From Trissonchulus latispiculum (Eukaryota > Nematoda > Enoplea > Enoplida > Ironidae): a stretch of DNA of 64,000 nt. The translations under genes and the position numbers were made by a program. The stretch lies in NCBI GenBank assembly GCA_030248195.1, contig JASAND010028217.1, positions 1 to 64,000 on the forward strand. The letters run 5' to 3'. Positions 1 to 11,353 of this stretch are shown piece by piece (position 1 is the stretch's first letter; the number at the start of each line of letters is the position of its first letter). The notes under the pieces were generated by a model, which did not search any database, was not told where the DNA came from, and saw only the letters and a list, made by a program, of their open reading frames with translations.

Positions 1-669
1 CACTCAGATAGGATAGAGGTGAAAAGTCCGTATTTCAGAGAGTTCATGTGAATGGCATCTTTAAATTAAACATTTAAAACTTTCGTGTTTGCGGCTGTCA
101 CGGTTGCAGTACCTTCTCCCCTCTGGACGGCCTGTGAAATGTGTTGATCAGTACAAATGAAAACCGAGTTAATATATGCTTGAGTTGTTAATAATTTAAT
201 AGACACAGGGGGACCTTTTTCACCCCATGTCTATTAAATTTGATTTCATAAACAAAATACCAAGGTTCCCATAACTTATCTGAAGACTGATTCATCTGTC
301 CTAAGTGAAATCATGTAACTTATCCCTTGACTGTCCTTTGAGCCGGGGCTTTATTTGGAGGTCGTCCACTCCTCCTCGAACTGCTCCATTCGTAGGCTTC
401 CGTCGGTAACATTATCTTTAATTATCAGGATCAGCCCCAACAGCCATCGTATGTGGACTTGGATACATGGACGTCTGATGGGTTGTGGTTTTGGACCCAG
501 GTTGGATAACGGTGTCGTGATGGAGAACGTGATCCGGTTCTTTGGAGGCCACATGGGGACAAACATACTGAGTCTTCCTTCACTTCCATCCAAAGCATGG
601 CTTTCTAAACGCCTTGGGAAAGTTGTTGAATAAATTCTTAAAAGCTGCTTGCTTCTAGCCAAGCAGCGG
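1..669. other. unassigned window edge
   Basis: No recognisable gene. Both strands are open for about 90-100 codons around 351-662, but neither reading resembles a known family. Positions about 200-232 (a GGGGGACC/TTTTTCACCCC stretch) recur in inverted form at about 61147-61184 inside the hAT element near the right end, so at least part of this edge is an interspersed repeat. Confidence 0.5.
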
Positions 670-992
670 AGCAGAGCTTCTTATGTTTATTAGTTAATAA
701 AAGGTCTAAAATATTGTTTTGACGAGTTGGCTTAGTGACAAGTTGAGTTAGGTTAGCAAAACCCGTGAACTCAAGAAATATATCTGATGTTGTATTTACT
801 GGGGCATTGGTCGTATTCCAGTCAATGTTAGGTATTAAAATCAGCTAAAAGTACGTATGGCCTATTTCTAGGCATATCATTTAACAAATCATTGCATAAA
901 CTTTCAATTTGATTAGGCGTAGTCGCTGGGGGAACATAAGCTAATACAAATCTTATCCATTCACTTCTGTTTTAGCATCAATATTACACAGT

Positions 993-1295
993 TCACAACC
1001 GTGAACATGTAAAACAAACAAAAACACTAGCATGACTCTTATGAACTAAAATGGCAACACCCCCACCAGTTCTACCTGGTCGATCACTTCTATAAATTCT
1101 ATATCTATTTGCATGCAGTTCCGAGTCATTAATTTGAGATGAGAGCCAAGTTTCAGTGATGAAAATTAAGTCAAAGTGAGGATAATTTTCAATAATTTCA
1201 GCTTTAAACTCATGTAGCTTATTACACAAACTTCTGCTATTAAACAAAGTACATCGATAGGTATACTGTCTCCTCCCACCATCAGTACTGCTCAT
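993..1295 (-). pseudogene. LINE AP-endonuclease N-terminal fragment
   Basis: About 100 residues open with a run matching the start of LINE endonucleases: NSRSLCNKLHEF, DLIFITETWLS (the catalytic Glu lies in ITETWL) and GRTGGGVAILV. This domain nicks target DNA to prime reverse transcription. The frame is lost after the GGGVAI segment, but endonuclease-like residues continue towards 690 in other frames, so the copy is inactive. Confidence 0.8.
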
Positions 1296-1322
1296 TAGGC
1301 ATTTGGGGAGTTGGGAGGCGGG

Positions 1323-1703
1323 TTATATACTGTTGGGAGACCCCGAATTTGAGGGGTTCCCATTTAGCGGGTTAGGTGGAGGAGGGGCACCGGGAACAAT
1401 TTTACCACGTTTTATAGTAACATTTTCACCAGCATTTCTACGTCGCCATAATTCATCACGCAACTGTTTATCACGTACCCGTTCATCGTTGGTAAGGTCA
1501 GGCCGTACCCAGACCTTTTCATAATCCTTTCCAAGCGATCGAAAATCCTTGAACATCAGAAATGATTTTCTGAAGTCGAGGTCAGCAAATTTCACTTTCA
1601 CAATTCGGCCTTTGGCTGTACCAACCGGTCCGTCCCGGCAGATGTCGATCACTGAATCACGGTCAGTTTCGGACTTCTCCAGCATTTTCTCAACCATAGG
1701 CAC
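1323..1703 (-). pseudogene. LINE ORF1 C-terminal region
   Basis: The translation includes VWVRPDLTNDERVRDKQL and IKRGKIV, a signature found near the C-terminus of ORF1 proteins of CR1-like LINEs. The same pattern (WSRADLTYRQREEDRKL, then IRNGAIV) is present in the second copy at 9548-9859, which supports the call. The role of ORF1 is RNA binding and chaperoning in known families; here that is inferred. Confidence 0.65.
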
Positions 1704-1932
1704 CGGATCCGAATTCTTCCTCGAATCGTAATCCGGCAGTCCAGTGACGACCAGATTACATTTTTTGAGTTCCTTTTCCTTTTCGTTCGAAAGGGATCGG
1801 CTGACGGCTGATTGAATGAGAGGAGTTAACTGTTATATCAAGGTAGGTATAAGTTCCTTCACGAGAGCTGAAAGAATTTCCTTCACGGTGACTTGTACCA
1901 AAGTCGTGATATCCGATACAGATAAGGCACGA

Positions 1933-2187
1933 TCAGGTTCTCCAGAGACCTGCGGAATTGGGAGGCAGGTCCGAAGGACTTCCTTCACACGAAGGATATT
2001 TGATGCGAATTGATTGGATCACACAATTTTCTGATAAGGCTCTAAATTGTTTGTCCGTAGTTCGGTGACAGGAGGCATGAGCTCTGTTTGGACAACGGCT
2101 ACACGTCACTGTGAAATCTTTGGAACCGATCAGTGACAAACAAATTGGGCAGTTTCGATTAAATTCCTGCTGCACGCTTCGAGGCAT
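1933..2187 (-). pseudogene. LINE ORF1 N-terminal zinc-binding (PHD-like) region
   Basis: Begins with a methionine at 2187. A CPIC pair, a CSRC pair, then H and C residues are spaced like a PHD-type zinc finger in the first 45 residues. PHD-like fingers are known at the N-terminus of ORF1 of several CR1-group LINEs. It lies directly upstream (minus strand) of the ORF1 C-terminal region and marks the 5' part of the element. Confidence 0.6.
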
Positions 2188-2190
2188 GAT

Positions 2191-2640
2191 ATAATAGGCA
2201 AAAGCAGAATAAAAGATCAGTAATTCAGTAATAGATTATATCAGTAATCAGTAATAAAGATCAGATCAGTAATAAACTAGATCAGTAATAAAAGTCGTAG
2301 AATAATTATTTCGCAGGAAAGCAGTCGTCGCCAGATGACCCAAATGAATCATGAAACCTGAATCAAAAACTCAAAATCATGAAACCTGAATCAAGAATAA
2401 TTATTAACTATTTATAATATTATTATAATATTACCTTTTAATTGCTATAAATAACCATCTTTAGCTGTTTATAGCTGATTTACTTCCATTTTTTCGAATT
2501 TTTTCCAAAGATTTTCAGAAATTGCAAAAAATTTTTTCAAAAATTTTGCATTTTTTACTTGGTTTGGACCCCAATTTTAGGGGGGAGGGGGGTCTGGCCT
2601 CTCCGTGGGGGGGTCTCACGGGGTAAACTGTAGCCTGGTT
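2191..2640. other. AT-rich spacer with short repeats
   Basis: No gene. Contains imperfect repeats of a short GATCAGTAAT-type unit (about 2213-2290), AT-rich sequence, and a G-rich end (2580-2638) whose CTCTCCGTGGGG and CTGTAGCCTGG stretches recur at 14738-14782. The G-rich stretch is therefore the edge of an unclassified interspersed repeat. Confidence 0.55.
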
Positions 2641-3120
2641 CACCTATGCCAATGACAGCCTTCAGAAGCGCTGCGCAGATCCTGCGCAAATTTTGTGCGC
2701 AAAAGAAAGTCCGTGTCGAGTTTAGTATAATTGGAAAATTTCATCCCCGTAGCGCTTACCGTTAAAAAGTTGCAGATGTTTTTTTCCGGTGTCTCCGTTT
2801 TACCCTCGTATGTCACCATTTTGTAGCCTCTTTCCCAGAATGTAGCGAAGGGAAGACACCTATTGCGGTATATCATCAATATATATAGGTTACTGACTTT
2901 CGATATATGTGGTCGCCGCCGCGCCACAGTGCGCCGCAGCGCCACAGTGGCGCCACAAAGTCGGCTCAGAACGTCGAAATGGCCAAAAGTATGCCTGGGA
3001 TTAGCTTCTTTCCAGCTCTTTGTGCAAATACAAACCAGACAAGTTATACATGGTTGATAAGGACATATATCCGGATTATGAAGTTTGAAGTCGAATTTTT
3101 GATATGTTGCGCCACAGCGC
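2641..3120 (+). repeat. lead region of a satellite-bearing element (CTGCGCAG-rich)
   Basis: CTGCGCAG/CTGCGCAA palindromic words are followed by a GAGTTTAGTATA stretch, CGTTAAAAAGTTGC and a TTTTTTTCCGGT stretch. The same ordered words occur at 27349-27510 and, inverted, at 56270-56500. A GCCACAGTGGCGCC block near 2935-2965 matches 27640-27670. In the other copies this sequence follows a GC-rich hairpin and precedes satellite repeats, as it does here. Confidence 0.7.
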
Positions 3121-3126
3121 CACAGT

Positions 3127-3685
3127 GCATAGGTGTAATTGGGGGGGGGGTGGTTTGGGGGGTGGTATCCCCCCCAGCCATTTTTACAAACCCCCCAAAA
3201 ATTTTTGGGGGCCCCCGGCCCCCCCCCCCAACGGGGGGGGGGGGGGGTAGTCGCGCCGAAGGCGCCAAAAATTGGCCAAAGATTGGGTATTTTTAGGGTA
3301 AATTCTGCAGAATTTTTCAAAAAAGACCAAATTTTTGGCTTAACGTGTTTATTATTGCGAGAAATACACGTTTTTAACGGTTTTATGGACTTTCTGGCTC
3401 AATATTAACCTTATTTTAGACTTAGAAACATGTTGGCTATCAAGTTATCGAGTTTAAAACCCCTGTCTAATGTCAAAATTACTTCATAGTTGAATGTTTT
3501 TTGGCATTAGCAATGGCTGAAAATGCGATTTTTGACATATATAAAAATAGAAAAAAATTTTTGGGGGAGGTTTGGGGGGGTCGTGGGGGGGGGGGTTTGG
3601 GTTGGGGGGGGGTCTAAAAAGGGGGCCCCCCCAAAATTCCGGGGGAGGGGCCCCCCCTCAACCCAAATCCCCGTTACACCTATGC
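3127..3685 (+). mobile_element. MITE copy 1, GCATAGGTGTAA termini, 6-bp target duplication
   Basis: Terminal inverted repeats GCATAGGTGTAA / TTACACCTATGC (one mismatch allowed) flanked by CACAGT on both sides (3121-3126 and 3686-3691). The interior is non-coding, with G or C runs near both ends. The same element lies inverted at 4054-4502. Superfamily not assigned. Confidence 0.85.
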
Positions 3686-3691
3686 CACAGT

Positions 3692-5565
3692 GGCCCGCCA
3701 AAGTTGGTGACTGTTGGGTCCGACTTTGAACTTAGTTTTTTCGCTTATTTTTCAAGATAGACTTTTCAAATCGTGCATATAAAGGTTTTTGGGGACGGAG
3801 AATCCATTCCCGCCATCAGTTTTGCTGCCCGATTCACCCAATTTGCTGGGCTGATTCCGATTCCACTGGACCGTCTGAGGGGTCAGGTCGGTAACCGCTT
3901 CCGGGAGGTCCACAGTAGGCTTTACTTGGCCTCTCAAAACTTTGTCTATCGGGGTTTTCTGGTGCGCCCAGCTCATTCCCGGTCTCCGTTTTGCCGTCCG
4001 ACCCACCCGTCTTGCTGGGCTGGTTCCAATTTGCCGTCTGAAGGGTCCGGTCAGCATAGGTGTAACGGGGATTTGGGTTGGGGGGCCCCCTCCCCCGGAA
4101 TTTTGGGGGGGCCCCCTTTTTAGACCCCCCCAAACCTCCCCCAAAAAATTTTTTCTATTTTTATGTCAAAAATCGCATTTTCAGCCATTGCTAATGCCAA
4201 AAAACTTTCAATTATGAAGTAATTTTGACATTAGACAGGGGTTTTAAACTCGAAAACTTCATAGCCAACATGTTTCTAAGTCTAAAATAAGGTTAATATT
4301 GAGCCAGAAAGTCCATAAAAGCGTTAAAAACGTGTATTTCTCGCAATAATAAACACTTTAAGCCAGAAATTTGGACTTTTTTGAAAAATTTTGCAGAATT
4401 TACCCTAGAAATACCCGCCCCCAAAAATTTTTTTGGGGGGGGTTTGTAAAAATGGCTGGGGGGTGGGTTCCCCCCCCTCCCCCCAATTACGTACACCTAT
4501 GCCGGTCAGTACCGACTTCCGGGAACACCATATAGGACTGTACTTAGCCTTTCAAAGCTTTTTCTATAGGGGTTTTCTGGTGTACCCAGCTCATTCCCGG
4601 TGTCCGGTTTGCTCTGATATCCACTCATTCTGCTGGACTGATTCCACTTGACCGTCTGGGGGCCAGGTCAGGTAAAGTGACAGGTGGTCAAAAATAAAAT
4701 TTTTGAAAAGTGGTCAAATTTGGTACCAAATGAAAGCTCCAAGTGAGCTGGGCAACTTTTCTCATAAAAGTGCATACTCAAAGTGGTTGTAGAGTGCTGT
4801 GCTGGGGTATGGGTGGGGGTCTTCTTCCGGGAACACCATATAGGACTGTACATAGCCTGACAAAACATTGTCTATAGGGGTTTTCTGGTGCGCCCAGCTC
4901 ATTCCTGCCATGCGTTTTGCCGTCTGAGCCACCCATCTTGCTGTGCTGGTTCCACTTTGCCATCTGGAGGGTCAGGTCGGTGGGAGGTCATGGGGTCAAA
5001 AATGAAAATTTTCAAAAGTGGTCAAATTTGGTATCAAATGAAAGCGCTAAGCGAGCTGAGCAACTTTTGTCATAGAACTGCATGCTCAAAGTGGCTGTAG
5101 AGTGCTGTGGTGGGGTGGGGTGGGGACTTAGGCGATTTTGGGTCGAAAATGAAAATTTTCAAAAGTGGTCAAATTTGGTACCAAATGAAAGCCTCAAGTG
5201 AGCTGAGCAACTTTTCTCATAAAAGTGCATGTTCAAAGTGGCTGTTGAGTGCTGTGCTGGGGTATGGGTGGGGTCTTAGGTGATTTTGGGTCGAAAATGA
5301 AAATTTTCAAAAGTCGTCAATTTTGGGACCAAATGAAAGCCTCAAGTGAGCTGAGCAACTTTTCTCATAGAACTGCATACCCAAAGTGGCTGCAGAGTGC
5401 TGTGCTGGGGTATGGGTGGGGTCTTAGGTGATTTTGGGTCGAAAATTAAATTTTTCAAAAGTGGACAAATTTGGTACCAAATGAAAGCCCCAAGTGACCT
5501 GAGCAACTTTTCTCATAAAAGTGTATGCTCAAAGTGGCTGTAGAGTGCTGTGCTGTGCTGTGCTG
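3692..5565 (+). repeat. satellite array, about 148-bp units, interrupted by a MITE
   Basis: Tandem units carry TGGTCAAATTTGGTACCAAA, AAGTGAGCTGAGCAACTTTT and AAGTGGCTGTAGAGTGCTG. The GGTCGAAAAT word recurs at 5141, 5289 and 5437, a 148-bp period. The left part (3692-4053, 4503-4670 and 4820-4970) is a second unit type with GACCGTCTGG and GGTTTTCTGGTGCGCCC. The same two unit types occur at 28640-29260 and, inverted, at 55085-55960. No coding potential is supported. Confidence 0.85.
4054..4502 (-). mobile_element. MITE copy 2 (inverted relative to copy 1)
   Basis: Reverse-oriented copy of the 3127-3685 element, flanked by CGGTCA on both sides (4048-4053 and 4503-4508), again 6 bp. Both copies entered satellite repeat units independently, as their target duplications differ. 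Interior shared with copy 1 includes the AAACATGTTGGCTAT and AAATACACG regions. Confidence 0.85.
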
Positions 5566-5647
5566 TGCTATTTAATGCATACGTATATAATGCTTAATGA
5601 TTCTTTAACGCTTTTATATATGTCAACGACATGTAAAAAGTGGATAA

Positions 5648-5805
5648 ACAAGAACTAACAATGCTCCTAAAGAGCAAAGAAAGGAATGTGAGTCAACATG
5701 GAACATGTAAAATGCTAATATGAGTCTGGTGAGGTTGGAAAGTGCAGGAGACAAGTTTGTACACGCACCAATATGAGTGCATGCCAAATAGACTCATATT
5801 GGCAT
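5648..5805 (+). repeat. left foldback arm of element A
   Basis: About 155 bases complementary to 12700-12800 plus 13899-13964. AATGTGAGTC, AATATGAGTC and AATATGAGTG words are spaced along it, and a short hairpin (GCATGCCAAATAGACTC...TTGGCATGCC) closes it at 5779-5806. Confidence 0.8.
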
Positions 5806-6304
5806 GCCATAAGAAACAATGCATGCGTCCATTGCAGAATTCTAACGAATATATTTCTACGCAGGAGACAAGACAAATAAGTAGGATTCTTGACGTCATA
5901 TGGATATCCCAACCATGGTCAACATTGTCAATTTTTCCCAAAGGAAACTAGTCAACAATGCGCCGACGGATAATGGTCGGTTTCGCCGTCATGTACACGA
6001 CACTCCCCTAGGTTCGCAAAAATCGCGTCCAGTTCGCGAAACTTCACGAACTTCGCGATGTCACGATGTGGAACGATTCTGCTGATCCGTACTGTATATA
6101 ACCTGTTTTAATAACTCATGTATTCAGAGACTCAAAGTTAAAGCTGACGTTAACTTTCGTGACATTGACGACACGACACGTGACATGACTTTCGTTAACT
6201 TTCGTTTTTGATGAGTTTGAAGTGTATCAAGCCCTGAAAAAGTTACCAGCTAAATTTTCTGGCGGACCAGACGGATTCCCAAGCGTTTTTTATAAAAATT
6301 AGCC

Positions 6305-6801
6305 TTGGAGTTAGCGTATCCTTTGAAGGTTATTTACAATATATCTATGCAATCGGGTTGTGTTCCTATTGAATGGCGCTGTGCAGAAGTTGTGCCCATC
6401 TTTAAGAAGGGAGATAAGAAAAGTCCTTTAAATTACAGACCGGTTAGTTTAACTGTCGTCCCATGTAAAAATATGGAGACAATCTTGAAGCCACTAATTT
6501 ATCATCATGTTGAGTCTTCGAATTTTTTATCTAATTTTCAGCATGGTTTTATTTCTAGAAAATCCTGTGTTACACAATTATTGGAATGTATAAGCCAGTG
6601 GATTGATGATATTGATAGTGGAAAAGCTGTCGATGTAATTTATTTGGACTTCAAACGGGCTTTTGATTCTGTATCGCATACGAAACTAACTCATAAACTA
6701 TATGCTTATGGAATTCGGGGTAAAATTCTAAATTGGATCAAGTCATTCATTTCGAACCGTTTGCAACGTGTTAAAATTGATAACAATTATTCGGAATGGA
6801 T
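6305..6801 (+). pseudogene. LINE reverse transcriptase, N-terminal half
   Basis: Contains PIFKKGDKKSPLNYRPVSLT, the QHGF block, and VIYLDFKRAFDSV, which holds the first catalytic Asp of the RT palm. The frame ends at the insertion point after YSEW. The protein resumes at 11354 with VSGVPQGSVLGPLL. Confidence 0.88.
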
Positions 6802-7070
6802 ATTTTATATTTTAAAAACTCAATACTTTTTTAAAAAATTTTTTATATGTATAATATGTGTAAACTCACACCCACGTCACACATGGAACTGTACATATCC
6901 AAGACAAGACAAGACAAGACAATTCGTTTACTTGAAAAAGAAACGATAAACAAATTAGTACATAAATTTTATTAGCATCGAACAAAAAAAATGGTTATAG
7001 TTCAATAATTACATATATACTCAAATGTTTATAATTAATTTCAAGAAGGACGAGAGAAGACCAGCACTGG

Positions 7071-7394
7071 TCATCTAAGCCCCCGCCCTATTAAAAAAGC
7101 ACCCAAATCTAGTTCTTCAATCCTTTGCCTGAAAATATTTACAGTGGCTGCATTTACAACTTCTTCAGGCAATGAGTTCCAAAGTCTAACTACACGCCAA
7201 CTAAAGAAATTCTGCGTTACAACTAATCGCGGTCTTTTAATTGGTTTAAGTCGAAGTCCATGCCCTCTAGTCCCACCATCTGGACAATACTCAAAAAAGT
7301 CAGAAAATTCCAAATCAATTAGATGTCTAACTATCTTAAAACACAACACAGCATCAATTATTAGTCTACGATATTCCAGACTGTGCAAGCCCAA
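7071..7394 (-). pseudogene. LINE reverse transcriptase C-terminal end
   Basis: About 107 residues with LHSLEYRRLIIDAVLCFK, GTRGHGLRLK and FFSWRVVRLWNSLPEEVVNA, the conserved terminal region of CR1/Jockey-type RT proteins. The stop at 7071-7073 is the probable natural end of ORF2. Confidence 0.85.
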
Positions 7395-9128
7395 AACTCT
7401 AAGCCTCTCAGTGTAAGATAATTACCACCTCTCAAACGTTTCGTGAAGTCTCTAACAGTTCTACCTTTCTATGTCCTGCAACAAATACGGTGACCATACC
7501 GGTGTATTATCTAACAAGAGGTACATAAGTTTTAAACACTTTTACCAGTAAACTAGTCTCTAGTTTGAAAGTCTGAAAATTCAGACGTAGAATTAAACTA
7601 CCTATTTTTTTCCGACACTCTAACTTTTTGATCCCCCGTTAGAAGCACTCCCAAGTCAGATACCGTGTTTACATAATCAAGGGATTCCCACAATATGCAA
7701 GTTAAGAATTGGTCACCCCCAATCGAAAAAGCATGACACTTAGGAACAGAAAGGTTAGCTGAACAGAGCCACTGATGAACAACTTAGTATTTTGCAAATT
7801 AACACAAACAGGATTTTGGACACGAAATGTATATCTTAGATCATCAGAAATAATTCAACTGTACTATGTGCTACAACAGTTGATAAATCATTTATATAAA
7901 GCAAAAACAGCAGGGGTCCTAGCACCGATCCTTGAGGCACCCACTGGTAATTGGTAAGGTTCCCGACAAAACTCATTTACATTTACTCGTGTGTACGTTG
8001 GTTCAAAAAATTTTTAATCCAGCCCAATAAACGACCCGTAACCCCATACCTTTCCAATTTCCTAGTTTGTCATGCGGAACCGAGTCAAAAGACAGCAAAA
8101 TCATAACACAATCTCCGTTTCAAGTCTGTAGATACCAAGAATAAAATTTAACAGATTTGTTAAGGTTGATTTAGACTTCTAAATCCGTGTGGTATTGCTA
8201 ATAATTGTTTTCAGATAGAAATTCCACAATCCTTACGTTAGGATTAGTACTTTGCATATTACAACGGTTAGACTAATAGGTCTGTAATTAGATGGATCTG
8301 CGCTTTCCCCCTTTTTTTATACACAGGTACAACAACTGCACTTTTCCATTCATGTGGTAGTATTGAGCATTCATAGATTCATTAAAAAGTATACACAACG
8401 CCTCACATACACCGACTGCGATCTTTTTTAACACAAAACTAGACAGCCCATCCGGACCAGACGAAAACTTGTTTTTCAAATTTTTGATTGCCTTTGCAAT
8501 TCGTTCCTCTGTTATTATAGAATTTTCAATTCTTCATTAGTCTGAAATTCAAAATTTGGTAAATTTCCATATCCATCTGATAAACAGAGGCAAACGTTCT
8601 ATTTAACATATTTGCTTTGTCGACATCATTAACTGCCTAATTCCGTCCTTCTTAAGAGATGGAATACCATCTTTTCCCTTCAGTCGAGTATTAATATATG
8701 AATACAAGCGTTTAATATCCCCAGAATTTGCAACGGTTTCCTCCTGCCTTTTCACGAGTCTCGGTTTCATTTCTTGCATGTCTAGCTGCAACACGAAAAA
8801 GTTGTCTATTTAGTTCGGACTGATTGTTTTTGAAAATGTTCCATCTCCTCCTTTTTTTAGCCAATGCTTTCCTAACCCTACCAGGGATTCTCCCTTTCCC
8901 TTTTCCAACAATAACAGTAATCTTAGGCACATAACATTCAAAAGCATACTGAATAATTTGACTGAATACAGCCCAGTCAGCATTCACATCACCAGTAAAT
9001 ACAGATATCCAATCAATACTAGTCAAAAATCTGTTTATTCCATCATAATTCCCATTTTTGAAATCATATTTTTCACGCCTCTGAATTGAAGGAGCGTTTA
9101 CCTGACAAACAATTTTGAAGTCAACCAT
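7395..9128 (-). pseudogene. degraded LINE reverse transcriptase and linker
   Basis: Fragments in several frames: 8712-9128 (endonuclease-RT linker with TSIDWISVF and RKALAKKRRRW), 8603-8794 (LKGKDGIPSLKKDG), 8288-8479 (SSGPDGLSSFVLKK, the RT finger motif) and an RT palm trace at 7880-8100. Too many frame breaks for function. Confidence 0.75.
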
Positions 9129-9547
9129 GTTATGATCATTCGTTGAAAAGGGAGCGGATACCTCAACATCTTTTACATAGTTAAAATCATCTGCTAATGT
9201 GTTTCACATATGCGCTTTACAAAGAATTAATGCCCACATATAAAACAGTAAAATATCCCCGAACCCAGTAAAATTATATCCAAAATATTTCCCCCCTAGT
9301 TGGCTGTTTTACAAATTGATGCAAACCCATTTGTTTATAAGTCACATGAGCGTGGGTAGCTGTGGTAATCTTTAATTTGAAAACCAACTTTTCTCATCAA
9401 ACCAAGTTTCTGTAATAAAAACAACATCAAAGTTTTTGGAAAACAATTCAGCTTTTAGTTCATCTAATTTATTTCGAAGACACTGAGCATTTAACAATAC
9501 GCATTTAAGTTGACAATTTTTTGGCGGAAGCTTAGTACCAGTGCATA

Positions 9548-9859
9548 CTAATTTACCGGAATGACATTTCCTGTTACCTTATCAACAATGGCACCATTTC
9601 TAATAACAGCATTCTTATTCGATAGTCTAGCTTTATCCAGCAGAATCCGAAGTTTTCGATCCTCTTCACGCTGACGATAGGTAAGATCTGCCCGCGACCA
9701 TATCACTTCCCACCGTTCCTTCTCAGTCGTAAGTCCCTGGCGCCAGAAATAAAGGTGGATTGGCTTCCTGACTGTTGAATTTGACCTTGATAATGCGCGG
9801 CTTACCATCCTTCCGTTTCGTTCCGTCCCTGTAGACATCAATGATACAATTCGGATCAA
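9548..9859 (-). pseudogene. LINE ORF1 C-terminal region, second copy
   Basis: Carries WSRADLTYRQREEDRKLR and VIRNGAIVDK, parallel to the ORF1 fragment at 1323-1703. Residues downstream (9340-9530) give endonuclease words (LNAQCLRNKLDEL-like and FFITETWFDE-like) in shifted frames, as expected for ORF1 followed by ORF2. Confidence 0.7.
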
Positions 9860-10917
9860 TCTCAGTGCCTCAGCAATTTCCCGAGTTCGGCCGAATCAGC
9901 AGCCCTTGCATCAGCCATTGACAGTTTGGCATTGTCCTCCCCCACCTGCTCAGGGAGGCCAAAAAGAACAGCTTTGTCCTTTTTCTCATGAGCTTCCAGG
10001 ACATCCGACATTTCTAGTCTGACCTGATGGGCAGTGATGGGAGGGGGCGGGACTCTAGATTAGAAATTCTGGCCAAAACATCCTTCATTTGAATCTCAAG
10101 GGCTAGGACTCGTTCATTGTCGCCAGAAGGAGGGATCGTGGATTTGGACACCAGGTTCCTGGTGGCTACCCTGGCCTTCAGTGCAGATTCCCATAACGAA
10201 GAAAGTTTCGCTGAGCAAGCATCGCAGGTTAGGCCAAATAGTCAGCAGTCCCTGATCCAGCTTCTTAAAACTGGCCTCCGGAATTCCCACACAACCGGTG
10301 GAGTGAAGGACAATTTTGCAAGAATGATATCATGATCAATTTTAGTTGAACTTACGGCAAGAGGAGAACAAAGATTAGTAGGCATGATACAAGTCAGAAA
10401 TAGTATCCATAAGAGATAAAATAAATAAAATACCACTATAAATATATAAATAATAGCAGGTTCGTAGTCGATAGTTCTCAGTCGCAGGTTCGCAGTCGAT
10501 AGTCACTAACGTCGCCACAAAGCAATCCACCACCGCAAATATTTTCTGAATCAAATGGGTTAAAACCATATCCGCCCAGTTTCCCCATGCCAGGTGCGTA
10601 CCTGGTGAGGCTGGGCGATGAGACGCATGGGGCTTTGAGCACTCATCTTTAGGATATGTATTATTCCATGACACTTCTCTACGTGTATATTTGTGAATAA
10701 TGTAGCACATTATTTTTACATATACTGTTTCGTGTTTAAATATAGAATGCACTAGGAAACTTTATTAAATATTTTATTCTATCACTGTGTCTATAATTAT
10801 TTCTTTTTTATTTTATATTTTAGATTTCTGGTTTATTCATTTTCTTTTTTGTTGGCCGATCAGTATGCCTAGATCTACCGAAGACCAGTCAGACTCTAGT
10901 ATTCACTACGAAACTAC

Positions 10918-11295
10918 CTGGGCTTATTCTAGGGATTTTTTTCTTGGGGGGGCCCTCGGGGGGCGAGTCATTTTTGGGGGGGGGGGGCCAAAAGTTTTCA
11001 AAATTTTTCTAAAAACCTGTTAAAAATAGCGCTATTTTTTTAGTAACCGCCAAAAAAGTTCGTTTTTAGTGCAAAAATAGTGCTTAAATAGGCAAAAATC
11101 TACTAAAAATCTCCGGCGAAGCCGGAAAATTTTTGAAAATTTGGCCTTCTGAGCGATTTTTTCAGGGCAAAAGTTGGTACCAAAAGGGGCACCCACTTTT
11201 TTGGGGGGGGGCGATTTTTGGGGGGGGAACGATGTTTTGGGGGGGCAGGGTGTTTATGGGGGCCCCCCCCCCCCCCCCCAGTAGAATAAGCCCAG
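10918..11295 (+). mobile_element. MITE with CTGGGCTTATTCTA termini, copy 1
   Basis: Inverted ends CTGGGCTTATTCTA / TAGAATAAGCCCAG flanked by ACTAC on both sides (10913-10917, 11296-11300). The interior has long G or C runs and a CTCCGGCGAAGCCGGAA hairpin. The second copy is at 14098-14463, and a piece of an end lies at 48495-48507. Confidence 0.85.
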
Positions 11296-11353
11296 ACTAC
11301 TGTTACTGAAGGTTAGCTTTTAACCTTTAGTTTCTTTTCTTTTTTTATTCGGA

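Larger units (their letters stand above)
670..2190 (-). mobile_element. CR1-like non-LTR retrotransposon, 5' half (ORF1 and endonuclease start)
   Basis: Read on the minus strand, this stretch holds in order a zinc-finger-bearing ORF1, then the start of an apurinic-type endonuclease, ending near 670. Reverse transcriptase is absent, so only the 5' half remains. The ORF1 and endonuclease reading frames are broken by stops and frameshifts. The endonuclease shows the usual N-terminal line of CR1/Jockey-type LINEs (NARSL-like NSRSL, then the ITETWL motif) and, further on, a DFNIPNIDW-like segment near 830 and an LDLLLTN-like segment near 690. A related minus-strand copy lies at 6802-11344. CR1-like is a group-level call made from motifs only. 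Confidence 0.75.
6802..11344 (-). mobile_element. CR1-like LINE (minus), near full length, inserted in the plus LINE
   Basis: Minus-strand order is 5' region (about 11344-10430), ORF1 (about 10430-9548), endonuclease (about 9530-9130), reverse transcriptase (about 9128-7071) and a 3' end with a (CTTGT)n tail at 6899-6923. The 15-bp duplicated flanks show it entered the plus-strand LINE. Multiple stops and frameshifts are present throughout. A MITE (10918-11295) lies in the 5' region. Confidence 0.8.

Noticed and set aside
355..662. Open frames on both strands near the left edge
   Set aside because: Neither translation resembles a known protein; the neighbourhood is LINE and repeat sequence.
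2640..3320. Minus-strand frame of 226 codons with Pro/Gly-rich runs
   Set aside because: Crosses the border between a lead-region repeat and a MITE; the Pro/Gly-rich part is translation of G/C runs.
7765..7785. CTGATGA core considered as a hammerhead
   Set aside because: No GAAA box or pairing strands nearby; it lies within degraded LINE sequence.
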